Shown: positions 24,864 to 33,548 of the stretch, in pieces
How positions within the stretch are numbered: the stretch's first letter is position 1
How the letters are laid out: each line of letters begins with the position of its first letter
Source: Alcaligenaceae bacterium
GTDB taxonomy: Bacteria > Pseudomonadota > Gammaproteobacteria > Burkholderiales > Burkholderiaceae_B
Direction: 5' to 3'
Assembly: GCA_947380655.1 (NCBI GenBank)
Contig: CANCRX010000002.1
Coordinates: forward strand, 35,867 to 99,866
Length of the DNA stretch: 64,000 bases
Translations under genes and position numbers: made by a program
Notes under the pieces: model-generated
Told to the model about the DNA's origin: nothing
Database searches by the model: none
Seen by the model: only the letters and a program-made list of their open reading frames with translations

Positions 24864-26876
24864 ATGAGCACTAAAAAGATCGCTATTGGGGTAAGCCTCG
24901 CTATTGTCCTAGCTGCAGGCTGGATTGGGGGCGGCATCTATGCTCAGAAAAAATTTCAGGCTGAGGCCAAGGCTTTTGCAGATGGCATGTCAAGCAACGT
25001 TGGCATCACTGTAAAAGGGTTGAAGCAAGATAGCGGCTTTTTGAGTTCATCCGGTCAATTTACGATCAACATAAGTGACGCTTCAAGTGATTTGGATTTT
25101 TCCTTTGATCTTGCCGCGACATACAAAGCTTCGCATCTGTTGTTACCAGACTCGGTCACGCGATTTGATTGGGACTTGAAGCTCGCCGGCGACGCTTCGA
25201 AAGAAATCACCCGACTTTTTGGCGATAGCGCTCGAATAGATGGTGTTGCAAAGATAAGCTATGGTGGCAATTTCACTTCCTCGATTGCAATACCCAAGCT
25301 AGCTGCTCGCGAAGATGGTGTCGTTTTCGAATTTGGTCCAACTGCTGGTGCGATTTCTGGCAGTAAAAATAAGCTGTCTTTCGACGTTGTTACTAACCGC
25401 ATGGTTGTAAGGACTTCTGACGACGCGCTAGATATGAAGCAAATTAAGTATCAATCAGAGCTGACTAATATTGCTGCTGGATTGGGTTCTGCTCAGTTTA
25501 CGATTGATGAGTTGAGTACTAAGGATGTGGTTGCTTCAGGAATTTCTTTAAAGGCTAGCTCTACCCAACGCGCTGACCGTATCGATATGAGTCTTATGCC
25601 TTCCGTAAGAAGTGTTTCATATAGCGGCGTCACCGTGAAAGACACCTCCTTAGAAATCATGTTCAAGGATTTGAACGCCAAAAGTGTCGAGACGCTTTCA
25701 AAGGTGTTTAACAACGCGAGTCCTACAAATTTAACTGCAGCTGAAAAAGCGCTTGCTCAAGATGCATTGCGTGAGTTGATTTATCAAGGATTCTCAGTCG
25801 GTATCACAAAGATAGCTGCTGCAGCGAAAGAAGGATCTGTTGATGGAAGTGTCTCACTTGAGTTGTTGAAAAGTGCATCCAACAAGCCGAGTGATTTCAA
25901 TTTAGTTAAACAGTTAGTTTCCTCCGGACAATTAACAGTTAAAGCCGTTGATGAACAATACAAAGGTATGGCCTTGATGTTTGGTGTTGCACAAGAGACT
26001 CCTGAAGGTCTAAAGGCGGGCTATGAATTATCTGGCGGTAAACTGAAGTTCAACGGTAAGACCATGGATATCTCTGATGAGCTGTCTAATGTGCAATCAA
26101 TGATTGTTAAGGTTTTGAAAGATGACTTTCTGGATTTGGCAAGTCTGAAGCAAGCATCTTTAAGTAAAAATGATTCAAACGACGAGGCAAAAAATAACGA
26201 AGCACAGGCGATCGCTGACGCTGCTCCGAAGCAAGAGGTTGCCAAAGAATCCAATACCGAAGAGTTAAAACCACAAGAGTCAAAAGCTTACCCAACGGCT
26301 CAAGATTGCGACGATCTAGGCGATTGCCTGATTGCCAGCTTGCGTGCGGCTGCAAATGACGATATTGACTCGGTCAGAGCTGCAGCTACACGCATCGATG
26401 CGATGTCAAAGCCAGACTTGGGAAACCGAACGGTTGGACGTAAATTGAACACCGAGGGTTTGGAGGCCTTGAAGCGCGGAGATAACAACGCTGCTATTCA
26501 AGCGTTTACTCAGTCGATTAAAGAGAATCCCAAAGATGTCGAGGTTGTGGGTAATCTCGGTTTCACCTATGTGCAGGCTGGTCAGGCTGACGAGGCCGTG
26601 GAGGTGCTTGCTGATGCAATATTGCTAGATCCCCGGCGAACATCCACCTGGACACCCCTGGGCGAGGCACTGGCGCTAGCAGGCTATCCAGAGGAGGCGG
26701 TTGCTTGTCTATGGATTGGTTATCAATGGTCGAACAATCGAGATAAATCGCTTGCTTATTACGCCTCGCAAGCAGAAAAACAAAAAAACACTAAGCCTGC
26801 GCTTGCTCAGGCTTATGAATCCGTTCTTAATTGGATAGCAGGTAATAAAGCTGAGTTCAAGAGTTTAGGCAAGTAG
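24864..26876 (+). CDS. DUF945-like (YdgA-type) protein with C-terminal TPR domain
   Basis: 670 residues. An N-terminal anchor (IAIGVSLAIVLAAGWIGGGI, 6-25) is followed by a long beta-rich region typical of DUF945/YdgA (KGLKQDSGFLSSSGQFTINI; later LKAGYELSGGKLKFNGK), then a low-complexity Asn/Glu/Lys-rich linker (about 435-475), and tetratricopeptide pairs (LNTEGLEALKRGDNNAAIQA; VVGNLGFTYVQAGQADEAVE; TWTPLGEALALAGYPEEAVA). The start has AAGGAAAG seven bases upstream. DUF945 is of unknown function; the TPR end suggests it gathers partners in the periplasm. Gene order gives no further hint. Confidence 0.75.
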   Translation: MSTKKIAIGVSLAIVLAAGWIGGGIYAQKKFQAEAKAFADGMSSNVGITVKGLKQDSGFLSSSGQFTINISDASSDLDFSFDLAATYKASHLLLPDSVTRFDWDLKLAGDASKEITRLFGDSARIDGVAKISYGGNFTSSIAIPKLAAREDGVVFEFGPTAGAISGSKNKLSFDVVTNRMVVRTSDDALDMKQIKYQSELTNIAAGLGSAQFTIDELSTKDVVASGISLKASSTQRADRIDMSLMPSVRSVSYSGVTVKDTSLEIMFKDLNAKSVETLSKVFNNASPTNLTAAEKALAQDALRELIYQGFSVGITKIAAAAKEGSVDGSVSLELLKSASNKPSDFNLVKQLVSSGQLTVKAVDEQYKGMALMFGVAQETPEGLKAGYELSGGKLKFNGKTMDISDELSNVQSMIVKVLKDDFLDLASLKQASLSKNDSNDEAKNNEAQAIADAAPKQEVAKESNTEELKPQESKAYPTAQDCDDLGDCLIASLRAAANDDIDSVRAAATRIDAMSKPDLGNRTVGRKLNTEGLEALKRGDNNAAIQAFTQSIKENPKDVEVVGNLGFTYVQAGQADEAVEVLADAILLDPRRTSTWTPLGEALALAGYPEEAVACLWIGYQWSNNRDKSLAYYASQAEKQKNTKPALAQAYESVLNWIAGNKAEFKSLGK

Positions 26877-26943
26877 GGGCGATTCCTCAGCCTCCCATGG
26901 TAATCGTGCGTGAGTTCTTAGATCAATCCAATGATTATTCTTA

Positions 26944-26977
26944 TGGTGATAGCCGTCCTTATTGACTGCTATCACCA
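26944..26977. terminator. Hairpin between converging DUF945-TPR and serine hydrolase genes
   Basis: TGGTGATAGC (26944-26953) and GCTATCACCA (26968-26977) pair perfectly over 10 bases around a 14-base loop holding the stop codon of the minus-strand hydrolase gene. It lacks a T-run on either side, so it may be a weak two-way terminator or an mRNA-end stabiliser. Confidence 0.45.
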
Positions 26978-28263
26978 CCTAGTGAGTCTAGTATGCCCAG
27001 CCACAGTGCATTTAACTTTTTGTACGGGTAAGGGTCGAAGCGGCCGCTGGGTTTGTCAAAGGCAGAAGTTTGTACCATCACAATTTTTGAGTCGGGCTGG
27101 ATATAAATTTGCTGTCCGAAAATGCCTTGCAAAGCGAAAGTTCTTCTCTTCAGCGGGAATAACCAGATTTGGTATCCATAGCCGAAATACGGTGTCGCAA
27201 CTTTTGGTTTGAAGGCGAGAGGTTGTAAGGCGACGTCTGTTGCCTCCAGTAAATATTGAGTTGGAATAATTTCCACCCCATTGCGCATACCATCGTTGGC
27301 TAATAAATTCCCCAGGCGCGCATAGTCTCTCAGTGTTGCGTTAAATGAACCTCCCGCACCCTCAACAGAGTCCGTCGTTGACAGAAACCAGAGCGCATCA
27401 CTTTGTGCGCCCATCGGCTGCCATAGCCATTCTTGCGTAAGCATGGCAATTGATTGACCTGTTGCGCGCATCAGCACGCGTCCGAGTACCTCAGTAATGA
27501 TCGAGGCATAACTGAACTTTGTTCCTTCCGCGTATGTTCGTTCAGTTTTTGAGTTTAAGTATTGAACGATTTTGTCTGGTCGGGCGGCGTTGTCTCGATC
27601 ATAAAGAATCTTCCCCCATTCCCAGTTATCGTCGCCCGGTGCGAAGGTGTAGAGTTCATTAAAGGTAATGCCTGAGGACATGCGAAGCATATTTCTAATG
27701 CTTGTCTGACCATAGGCAGAACGAGAAATCTCTGGCCAATACTTTGATACTGGATCGTCAAGCGACAGGATGTGGCCTTTTTTATTCGCAATGCCGATAA
27801 GGATGGAAATAATGGTTTTAGACATTGAGAATGATCGAAACCTCATCTCGGGTTTGCGATTGTATTGATACCGCTCTAAAACGACTTGTCCATTTTTTAG
27901 AATAATTAAACTGGTGGCTTTTGTATCCTCCAGATACTCATCAACGGATTTATTAAAGAGCCCCCAGCGGTAATGGATCGCAGGTGGTTCGGACATATAG
28001 GGAAGGGCGCTGGGCTGGCTTGCAGCTTTCACCACGTCAATGTTTGGTGTATCGAATTGTCCTGACCAAGCGCCAATCCGGCATTCAGCAAATTTTTGTG
28101 GGTTATTACAGCTTGTATAGCCTTTAGCTTGACCTAGCTTGTCTGCATCAGGTCCATCTGGATTCAGAAGAATTTGTTCGATCGCCTGGCAATTTGCTAT
28201 GTAAATAACCAGAGCCAGAAAAATCAGTGCGGTCTTTCGAACATATCTAATGGTTTTCTGCAT
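26959..28263 (-). CDS. Class C beta-lactamase-like serine hydrolase, exported
   Basis: 434 residues from the ATG at 28263. A hydrophobic leader (ALIFLALVIYIANCQA) suggests export. The catalytic SxxK is S146-M-S-K149 in RSFSMSKTIISILIGIA, and a YAS motif in KFSYASIITEVLGRV is the second motif. The overall pattern (GHILSLDDPVSKYWPE; LRMSSGITFNE; GGSFNATLRDYARLGNLL) fits the family that includes esterases and 6-aminohexanoate-dimer hydrolase rather than true beta-lactamases. Convergent with the DUF945-TPR gene; 28 bases after a DUF202 gene. Confidence 0.82.
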   Translation of the reverse strand: MQKTIRYVRKTALIFLALVIYIANCQAIEQILLNPDGPDADKLGQAKGYTSCNNPQKFAECRIGAWSGQFDTPNIDVVKAASQPSALPYMSEPPAIHYRWGLFNKSVDEYLEDTKATSLIILKNGQVVLERYQYNRKPEMRFRSFSMSKTIISILIGIANKKGHILSLDDPVSKYWPEISRSAYGQTSIRNMLRMSSGITFNELYTFAPGDDNWEWGKILYDRDNAARPDKIVQYLNSKTERTYAEGTKFSYASIITEVLGRVLMRATGQSIAMLTQEWLWQPMGAQSDALWFLSTTDSVEGAGGSFNATLRDYARLGNLLANDGMRNGVEIIPTQYLLEATDVALQPLAFKPKVATPYFGYGYQIWLFPLKRRTFALQGIFGQQIYIQPDSKIVMVQTSAFDKPSGRFDPYPYKKLNALWLGILDSLGGDSSQ

Positions 28264-28291
28264 GTTGGGTATTACTTGAGTGACTATGCGA

Positions 28292-28660
28292 TTAACTATA
28301 ATTTTCGCGTAAATGGCTAAATATAAGAAAAAAGGCTGTCGCACAGTTCAGCGCAGCGAACAGACAAGTTGCCATAATCAATTTTGGATTAATTTGCATA
28401 GTACTTAAACTGGTTGCATTCGCCATTTGATTTTTACGGAGGAATCCAAAAAATATCAAAACAGAAGATGTGAAAAGCAGCGCAATACCAAGTCCCAGTG
28501 CCAGATGATTATCTCCAATAAACCCGGCACGTACAGCCATTAATCCATTCACAAAACTAATTAACCCTGTACGTTTCCAGGCAAGCGCTGTTCGCTCTGG
28601 TTGTAAACCTGGATCACGAGGGATATTCCCTGTGCTATGTGAAAGTGATGTCGCGGCCAT
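28292..28660 (-). CDS. DUF202-family small membrane protein (second of pair)
   Basis: 122 residues: an N-terminal PGLQPERTALAWKRTGLI motif, characteristic of DUF202 (YidG/YidH), then three hydrophobic segments (NHLALGLGIALLFTSSVLIF and IMATCLFAALNCATAFFLIF are clear). Function unknown. It lies two bases after its sister gene, as the YidH-YidG pair does in enterobacteria. Confidence 0.8.
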   Translation of the reverse strand: MAATSLSHSTGNIPRDPGLQPERTALAWKRTGLISFVNGLMAVRAGFIGDNHLALGLGIALLFTSSVLIFFGFLRKNQMANATSLSTMQINPKLIMATCLFAALNCATAFFLIFSHLRENYS

Positions 28661-28662
28661 GA

Positions 28663-29016
28663 CTAATTAATGATCAAAAGAACGGTGACAAGTAAGGAAA
28701 GTAAAAAAGTAAAGACAGCTGTAATGGTCAGAGCAATATTGTGAGGGAGAGGTTTTTCCTCTCGCATGGCGATCTCGTTTGATCGCCAGTGAAGATAGGC
28801 AAGGCCACACAAGATCGTTGCGAACAATGTGAGTGATAATGCGATCACCATCGTCATCGAATGGGAAGAGATTTTTATAGAAAACTGATCAAGCACTACT
28901 CCGCCAGCTAATAGCGCAAGTGCGGTTCGTATCCATGCCAAAAAAGTACGCTCATTTGCTAGCGAAAACCTGTAATCAGGATCTTTACCGGATTGACGCC
29001 AATTGGGAGTTGACAT
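28663..29016 (-). CDS. DUF202-family small membrane protein (YidH-like, first of pair)
   Basis: 117 residues with the DUF202 start RFSLANERTFLAWIRTALAL and three transmembrane segments (MTMVIALSLTLFATILCGLA; IALTITAVFTFLLSLLVTVL). YidH-type proteins are inner membrane proteins of unknown function. Forms a two-gene unit with the following DUF202 gene. Confidence 0.82.
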   Translation of the reverse strand: MSTPNWRQSGKDPDYRFSLANERTFLAWIRTALALLAGGVVLDQFSIKISSHSMTMVIALSLTLFATILCGLAYLHWRSNEIAMREEKPLPHNIALTITAVFTFLLSLLVTVLLIIN

Positions 29017-29108
29017 TGTTAAGCCTTGAAAATTTTTAAAAAGAAAACACAGACTTTTGTAAGCGTGTAGTGAAGGTTTTATGATTTGCTCTTACGTTAA
29101 TTTTAGAA

Positions 29109-30314
29109 CTAATTCTCTGTCACGGTATGTTGAGAGTGTTTATTCGGCAGGCGAGTGGCAAGCGCAACACCCACTACATTAACGACTGCAGCAATCCAGA
29201 TTGATGAACGATAACTGTTGGTCAAATCAAATAACCAGCCGGCCAGGAAAGGCAGACAAATTGCGGCAATACACCAACCGATATAGAGACGGCTTGTCAC
29301 GAGTCCAAACTGTGTAGCAGGCCAGTGCATGGCAATGCCGCCAGCTGCGGATCCGGATACGAAACCGTATCCCATTCCGACCATGGTCAGTGCGATAAGT
29401 GCTGTATAGGGACTTGGCCAAAGTGAGAGCATGACTGCGCCTGATAATGACCAGACGTGTGCGGCGCCCATGACTTGTCTTAGGCTGAAACGATCCATTA
29501 GCCAGCCGCCTGACACGCGGGCACTTGCGATCATACCTGTGATGAATGAAGTTGCTCCGATTGAAAACTGCGAGCCTCCACCGTAGGACTGTACGATTCC
29601 AGCGGCTTGGCTCATCACCATGAGTCCCGCTGAAGCAGCTAAAAAAAATACGCTGGCTATTTTGAAAAATAGACGCCATTGAATCATTCCCAAAAAGGGA
29701 GCTGATTCATCGTCATGTCCATACATACTCGCTTTGGATTGGGGTATGTTTCTTGGAATATAGGTTCGCAAGCCAGTAAGCCAGGCTGCGACCAGTGCGC
29801 TGATGAGCACTACCGCAGCTAGATTGAATAATGTCTGACGCAAGCCCATTTCTGCAACGGACCATCCCAGTAATGGTGCGCCGATCATGGCTCCTAGAGG
29901 ATACAGGCTGACTACATAGCCATTCACTAAGCCACGATGCTTGGTGGGAACAATATTGACGAATTGCTGGGCAGTGGTAAATGCAATGCCTCCAGCTAGA
30001 CCAAAGAAGATGCTGTAACCGAATATGAGAGACACGAAACCTTGTGCCTGAGAGGCAAGAATTAAACCAATTGCTCCGGAGATACCCGATATTATCAATA
30101 TCGTCCCAGTAGAAAAGCGTTTATATATGACTGGGGCAATATTCATCCCTGTTGCAAACATCACGGTAGAGAGTCCAAACACGATCCCCATTTCGGAACG
30201 TGTTAGCGAGAGCATAGACTCCATTGATTTTAGAAAAACGCTAAAAGCGTAAATCGTTCCAAAGGGAAGATTGGCAAACGAGGCCGCTAGGATGAGACGC
30301 ATCAATAGATTCAC
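29109..30314 (-). CDS. Major facilitator superfamily transporter, OFA (oxalate/formate antiporter)-like
   Basis: 401 residues with about twelve membrane segments. LPFGTIYAFSVFLKSM at the start and GLAGGIAFTTAQQFVNI with PTKHRGLVNGYVVSLYPLG in the first half are characteristic of the OFA branch, which exchanges small carboxylates. It is 53 bases downstream of a Bug receptor gene, which fits carboxylate uptake for the CoA-transferase/dehydratase cluster, though Bug proteins do not normally feed MFS carriers. Confidence 0.8.
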   Translation of the reverse strand: MNLLMRLILAASFANLPFGTIYAFSVFLKSMESMLSLTRSEMGIVFGLSTVMFATGMNIAPVIYKRFSTGTILIISGISGAIGLILASQAQGFVSLIFGYSIFFGLAGGIAFTTAQQFVNIVPTKHRGLVNGYVVSLYPLGAMIGAPLLGWSVAEMGLRQTLFNLAAVVLISALVAAWLTGLRTYIPRNIPQSKASMYGHDDESAPFLGMIQWRLFFKIASVFFLAASAGLMVMSQAAGIVQSYGGGSQFSIGATSFITGMIASARVSGGWLMDRFSLRQVMGAAHVWSLSGAVMLSLWPSPYTALIALTMVGMGYGFVSGSAAGGIAMHWPATQFGLVTSRLYIGWCIAAICLPFLAGWLFDLTNSYRSSIWIAAVVNVVGVALATRLPNKHSQHTVTEN

Positions 30315-30367
30315 TTGAATAATATTGAAATTTCATAGTTGTGTTTGTTGTGCCCACAATTATGCGC

Positions 30368-31342
30368 TTACTTATGTGAAAAGTTCACTGTTTTTGCAAT
30401 CCTTCGAAAACGTTCAATTTCATCAATTTGAATGCTTTGGAGTTGAGCCGCGGTAATGGGTAGTGGCTCCGTTCCTCGAGGTTTATGTAATGTATTGATT
30501 GTTTCTTCTGAGGTCATCACCTTTTTGACTGCTTCGGCCAATACCGACCTGATTTTTTCTGGTGTTTCTGCCCTGACAAATAATGCGTTCCAGCTATAGA
30601 GAACATACTCGGGGAACCCTGACTCCTTCACTGTGGGGATCTCTGGAAAATCCGTGAAGCGGTATTCTCCCGTCACTGCGAGGGCGCGTAATTTTTTTTC
30701 ACGTATTAGCATCGAGGCACCGCCCAGATCAATCAATGCAAAATCTAGATGATTTCCCATCAGATCATTCATCACTTGGCTCTGGCCCTTATAAGGCACG
30801 TTAATCATTTTGCTTTGCGTCAGATTGCCAAGCCATGCTGCCGATAGATTCAATGTTGTGGAGAACGTGCCAACAGTCAATGCCTCAGTTGTCTGTTGAC
30901 CGGCAGCGACTAACTCAGAGAAGGTATGATATTTCGAGTTAATTGGTACAACGATGACGTTCATATTTCGACCGTAGCCAAGTATCGGAATGAAGTCTCG
31001 TACCGGATCATACCCAAGCTCCGGGATGACCACGGCATTAACGACCGATGGAGATATGCCTCCTTGAACTAATGTGTAGCCATCCGCAGGTGCCGCTTTG
31101 GCAGCCATCATGCCGATTGTTGCATCAGCTCCCGGCTTATTTTCAACGATCACAGGTTGACCAAGAATAGCCCCCATCTTGTCTGCATAAAATCGTGCGT
31201 TGGTATCTGAACCGCTACCATTTCCGAAGGGAACAATAATGCGTATTGGCTTAAGTGGAAAATCTGTTGTTTGAGCAAATGTGTTGGCGTGACCGATTAG
31301 TGAGGTCATCACCACGCTTGCGAAAATGAGCGACGATTTCAT
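30368..31342 (-). CDS. Bug-family periplasmic receptor (second in window)
   Basis: 324 residues. Signal peptide (SLIFASVVMTSLIGHANTFA), then the Bug pattern FPLKPIRIIVPFGNGSGSD, VENKPGADATIGMMAAKAA, INVPYKGQSQVMNDLMGNH and LRALAVTGEYRF. It binds an unknown carboxylate-type ligand in the periplasm. No TctA/TctB partners are in the window. It precedes the OFA-type carrier in one transcription unit; the small coiled-coil gene lies about 100 bases upstream. Confidence 0.85.
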   Translation of the reverse strand: MKSSLIFASVVMTSLIGHANTFAQTTDFPLKPIRIIVPFGNGSGSDTNARFYADKMGAILGQPVIVENKPGADATIGMMAAKAAPADGYTLVQGGISPSVVNAVVIPELGYDPVRDFIPILGYGRNMNVIVVPINSKYHTFSELVAAGQQTTEALTVGTFSTTLNLSAAWLGNLTQSKMINVPYKGQSQVMNDLMGNHLDFALIDLGGASMLIREKKLRALAVTGEYRFTDFPEIPTVKESGFPEYVLYSWNALFVRAETPEKIRSVLAEAVKKVMTSEETINTLHKPRGTEPLPITAAQLQSIQIDEIERFRRIAKTVNFSHK

Positions 31343-31445
31343 ATTTTAGATCCAGTGTCTTGTCACAACACAATAATCTAAAAACTGGCATGGAGTAACT
31401 AAAAAAGCAAACATCACTAAAGAGTAGGTTGGTATTACCTAAAAG

Positions 31446-31661
31446 CTAGGCAGGCACATATCTCGCCACATAAAAAACGCCAGTAAAAGCAATACCGATC
31501 ACAACTGTCATCCAAGTAATCATTCTCCATGTGCATGTACTGATTTCTCTGTGGATCGTACCGGTTAATTTAACCTCAAGATCTTTCAGATCCTCTTTTG
31601 TCGCGAGTGTGGGGAGAATCGTATCGAAGCTTGTTTCGAGAGTGGTCATTCGGTTGTCCAT
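31446..31661 (-). CDS. Small coiled-coil/transmembrane protein, copy 1
   Basis: 71 residues: an amphipathic N-terminal stretch with heptad-like spacing (MTTLETSFDTILPTLATKED to about residue 38), then one transmembrane helix (ITWMTVVIGIAFTGVFYVA, about 48-66). It is about 70 percent identical to the protein at 33180-33416 apart from an 7-residue deletion in the middle, and both show WRMI-WMT-VIG-AFTGVFYVARY. Similar small proteins are scattered in betaproteobacteria; some are compared with phage XhlA. No function is known. The leader is also duplicated. Confidence 0.72.
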   Translation of the reverse strand: MDNRMTTLETSFDTILPTLATKEDLKDLEVKLTGTIHREISTCTWRMITWMTVVIGIAFTGVFYVARYVPA

Positions 31662-31684
31662 TTATGTGCCTGAGAGTGTTAGCG

Positions 31685-31711
31685 AGCACGAAATCTTAAA
31701 TTATTCGTGCT
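31685..31711 (-). other. Leader hairpin before small coiled-coil gene, copy 1
   Basis: AGCACGAA (31685-31692) pairs with TTCGTGCT (31704-31711), an 8-bp stem with an 11-base AT-rich loop, 24 bases before the start codon on the minus strand. An equivalent hairpin, with different stem bases, sits before copy 2. Confidence 0.5.
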
Positions 31712-31798
31712 AGTTTAATGAAGGTACAGGATAGAGATATCCATATGCAATACACCCGTTACACTTGCTTTCAATTCGTTTGAATGTGAGTCCTTCTA

Positions 31799-33172
31799 AT
31801 GCTGAAAGAGATTTGGTCCAGTCTTGGTTTACCGATTGAGATGCTGAGTCATGTCCACACGATCGGCTATGGTGAGTTACCCTCGGTGTATGCCGTGACA
31901 GATCTTGCTGTGGCTAGTATCGGTGCTGCGACATTATCAATGGCATATTTAATTGCTTTGAGACAAGACTCAGTTCCTGACATTCAAATTGATCGTGTCT
32001 TGGCATCGCGATGGTTTTCACGCTCGATTGCACCAATTGGCTGGCAGCTCCCACCTACCTGGGATGTTATCGCGGGAGATTATGAGACGCGTGACGGCTG
32101 GATCAAATTACATACAAATGCCCCACATCATCGTGCTGCAGTTTTGCGTGCACTGGGTTTGCCGATTACCGATTCCTCCCTTACCCGGCAGGATCTGGCA
32201 CAGGTCATCCGTATATTGAATGCTAGTGAACTTGAGCATGCAATTATTGCGCAAGGAGGTTGTGCGGCTGAGATGCGGAGTGTTCAGGCCTGGTCGGTTC
32301 ATCCGCAGGGTCAGGCTGTTTGTGCAGAGCCCTTGCTGGCTGTGCATGATTACGATTTAGGCTCAACCTGCGCAAAGTGGGATTTACATCCAGATCGACC
32401 GTTACGAGGAATACGGGTACTTGATCTGACCCGAATATTGGCGGGGCCTGTTGCGACGCGATTTCTTGCAAGTTATGGTGCAGACGTATTGCGCATTGAT
32501 CCCCTTGACTGGGACGAACCTGTTGTGGCTCCCGAGGTCACACTCGGTAAGCGCCGCGCGCGCCTGGATTTGCGTAGTACATCAGGTAAAAAATCCTTTG
32601 AAATACTGCTGCGACATGCTGACGTGCTCGTGCATGGTTATCGCTCCGATGCACTGGAAAAACTCGGGTTTGGAGCGCAGAGACGGCGTGAATTGAATCC
32701 TGGTTTAGTCGATGTCAGTCTGGATGCTTATGGTTGGACGGGCCCATGGCAGACTCGCAGAGGATTCGATAGTCTGGTCCAGATGAGCTCAGGTATCGCA
32801 GAGGCTGGCATGCGGATTCTTGGTAAATCCGTGCCGACACCGTTGCCTGTTCAGGCCCTGGATCATGCGACGGGATATATGCTGGCGGCCTCTGTGATCA
32901 GGGGGCTTATTCGTCGGGCCACGCATGGTGGGGGCAGTAGTGTGCGTGCCTCGCTTGCAAGAACTGCCGCAATGCTCAATGAACTAAGTCCTCCGCGCGC
33001 TCGTTCAATACAGCCGCTACGGGAGGAGTTATTAAGCGATTATGCTCAGGGGATTGAGCCTACCCCATGGGGTCCAGCCCGTCGTTTACTTCCTGCGTAT
33101 TCAATTAAAAATACGAGCGCTTACTGGGAGCTGCCAGCTGGAAAGTTAGGAGATGGTGTGGCTGTGTGGTGA
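31799..33172 (+). CDS. Family III (CaiB/BaiF) CoA-transferase with rearranged halves
   Basis: 457 residues. The classic family start is found in the middle: LRGIRVLDLTRILAGPVATR (202-221), then VTLGKRRARLDLRS, VLVHGYRSDALEKLGFG, and YGWTGPWQTRRGFDSL; Asp355 in VQALDHATGYML may be the catalytic Asp (aligned from memory with formyl-CoA transferase). The first 200 residues, with RDGWIKLHTNAPHHRAAVLRALG and EMRSVQAWSVHPQGQAV, look like what normally forms the C-terminal part. The enzyme thus appears permuted or made of overlapping halves. It moves CoA between carboxylic acids; substrates unknown. Flanked on both sides by copies of the small coiled-coil gene on the other strand. Confidence 0.8.
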   Translation: MLKEIWSSLGLPIEMLSHVHTIGYGELPSVYAVTDLAVASIGAATLSMAYLIALRQDSVPDIQIDRVLASRWFSRSIAPIGWQLPPTWDVIAGDYETRDGWIKLHTNAPHHRAAVLRALGLPITDSSLTRQDLAQVIRILNASELEHAIIAQGGCAAEMRSVQAWSVHPQGQAVCAEPLLAVHDYDLGSTCAKWDLHPDRPLRGIRVLDLTRILAGPVATRFLASYGADVLRIDPLDWDEPVVAPEVTLGKRRARLDLRSTSGKKSFEILLRHADVLVHGYRSDALEKLGFGAQRRRELNPGLVDVSLDAYGWTGPWQTRRGFDSLVQMSSGIAEAGMRILGKSVPTPLPVQALDHATGYMLAASVIRGLIRRATHGGGSSVRASLARTAAMLNELSPPRARSIQPLREELLSDYAQGIEPTPWGPARRLLPAYSIKNTSAYWELPAGKLGDGVAVW

Positions 33173-33179
33173 GTACTTT

Positions 33180-33416
33180 TCACGCAGGGAGATATCTCGC
33201 TACGTAAAACACCCCCGTGAATGCCATACCAATCACTGTGGTCATCCAGATAATCATTCTCCAATTATTCGAATTAATTTCTTTGCGGATTGAAGTAATT
33301 TCAAGGTGAATTGTGTTGGTGAGTTTGAGATCCAAATTTGTAAGGTCTTCTTTGGTGACGAGAGTTGGGAGTATTGTTTCGAATCTGGTTTCAAGCGTAG
33401 TCATTCTGTTATCCAT
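33180..33416 (-). CDS. Small coiled-coil/transmembrane protein, copy 2
   Basis: 78 residues: MTTLETRFETILPTLVTKED and a hydrophilic helix (to about residue 50), then a single membrane helix (IIWMTTVIGMAFTGVFYVA). Paralogue of the proteins at 31446-31661 and, more distantly, 52034-52243. It ends 7 bases after the CoA-transferase stop, in the opposite orientation, and its upstream 100 bases resemble those of copy 1. Confidence 0.72.
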   Translation of the reverse strand: MDNRMTTLETRFETILPTLVTKEDLTNLDLKLTNTIHLEITSIRKEINSNNWRMIIWMTTVIGMAFTGVFYVARYLPA

Positions 33417-33438
33417 TGAGTATTCCTGAAAAGGCGAA

Positions 33439-33465
33439 AGCGACCCGGATATTAATTGAATCGCT
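33439..33465 (-). other. Leader hairpin before small coiled-coil gene, copy 2
   Basis: AGCGA (33439-33443) pairs with TCGCT (33461-33465), with a 17-base AT-rich loop, 23 bases before the start codon. It occupies the same place as the copy 1 hairpin, but the paired bases differ. Farther upstream both leaders share AAGGTACAGGA and TGCTTTCAA blocks (plus-strand reading). Confidence 0.45.
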
Positions 33466-33548
33466 CTCGTTTTATTTAAGGTACAGGACTAAGTGATCTA
33501 CGCGCAATAGGATGCTTACATCTGCTTTCAACTTCGCAGGGCCAGTAT

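Noticed and set aside
26959..28263. A true class C beta-lactamase
   Set aside because: The SxxK and Tyr motifs are present, but the surrounding sequence follows the esterase/6-aminohexanoate hydrolase branch and no ampR gene is near.
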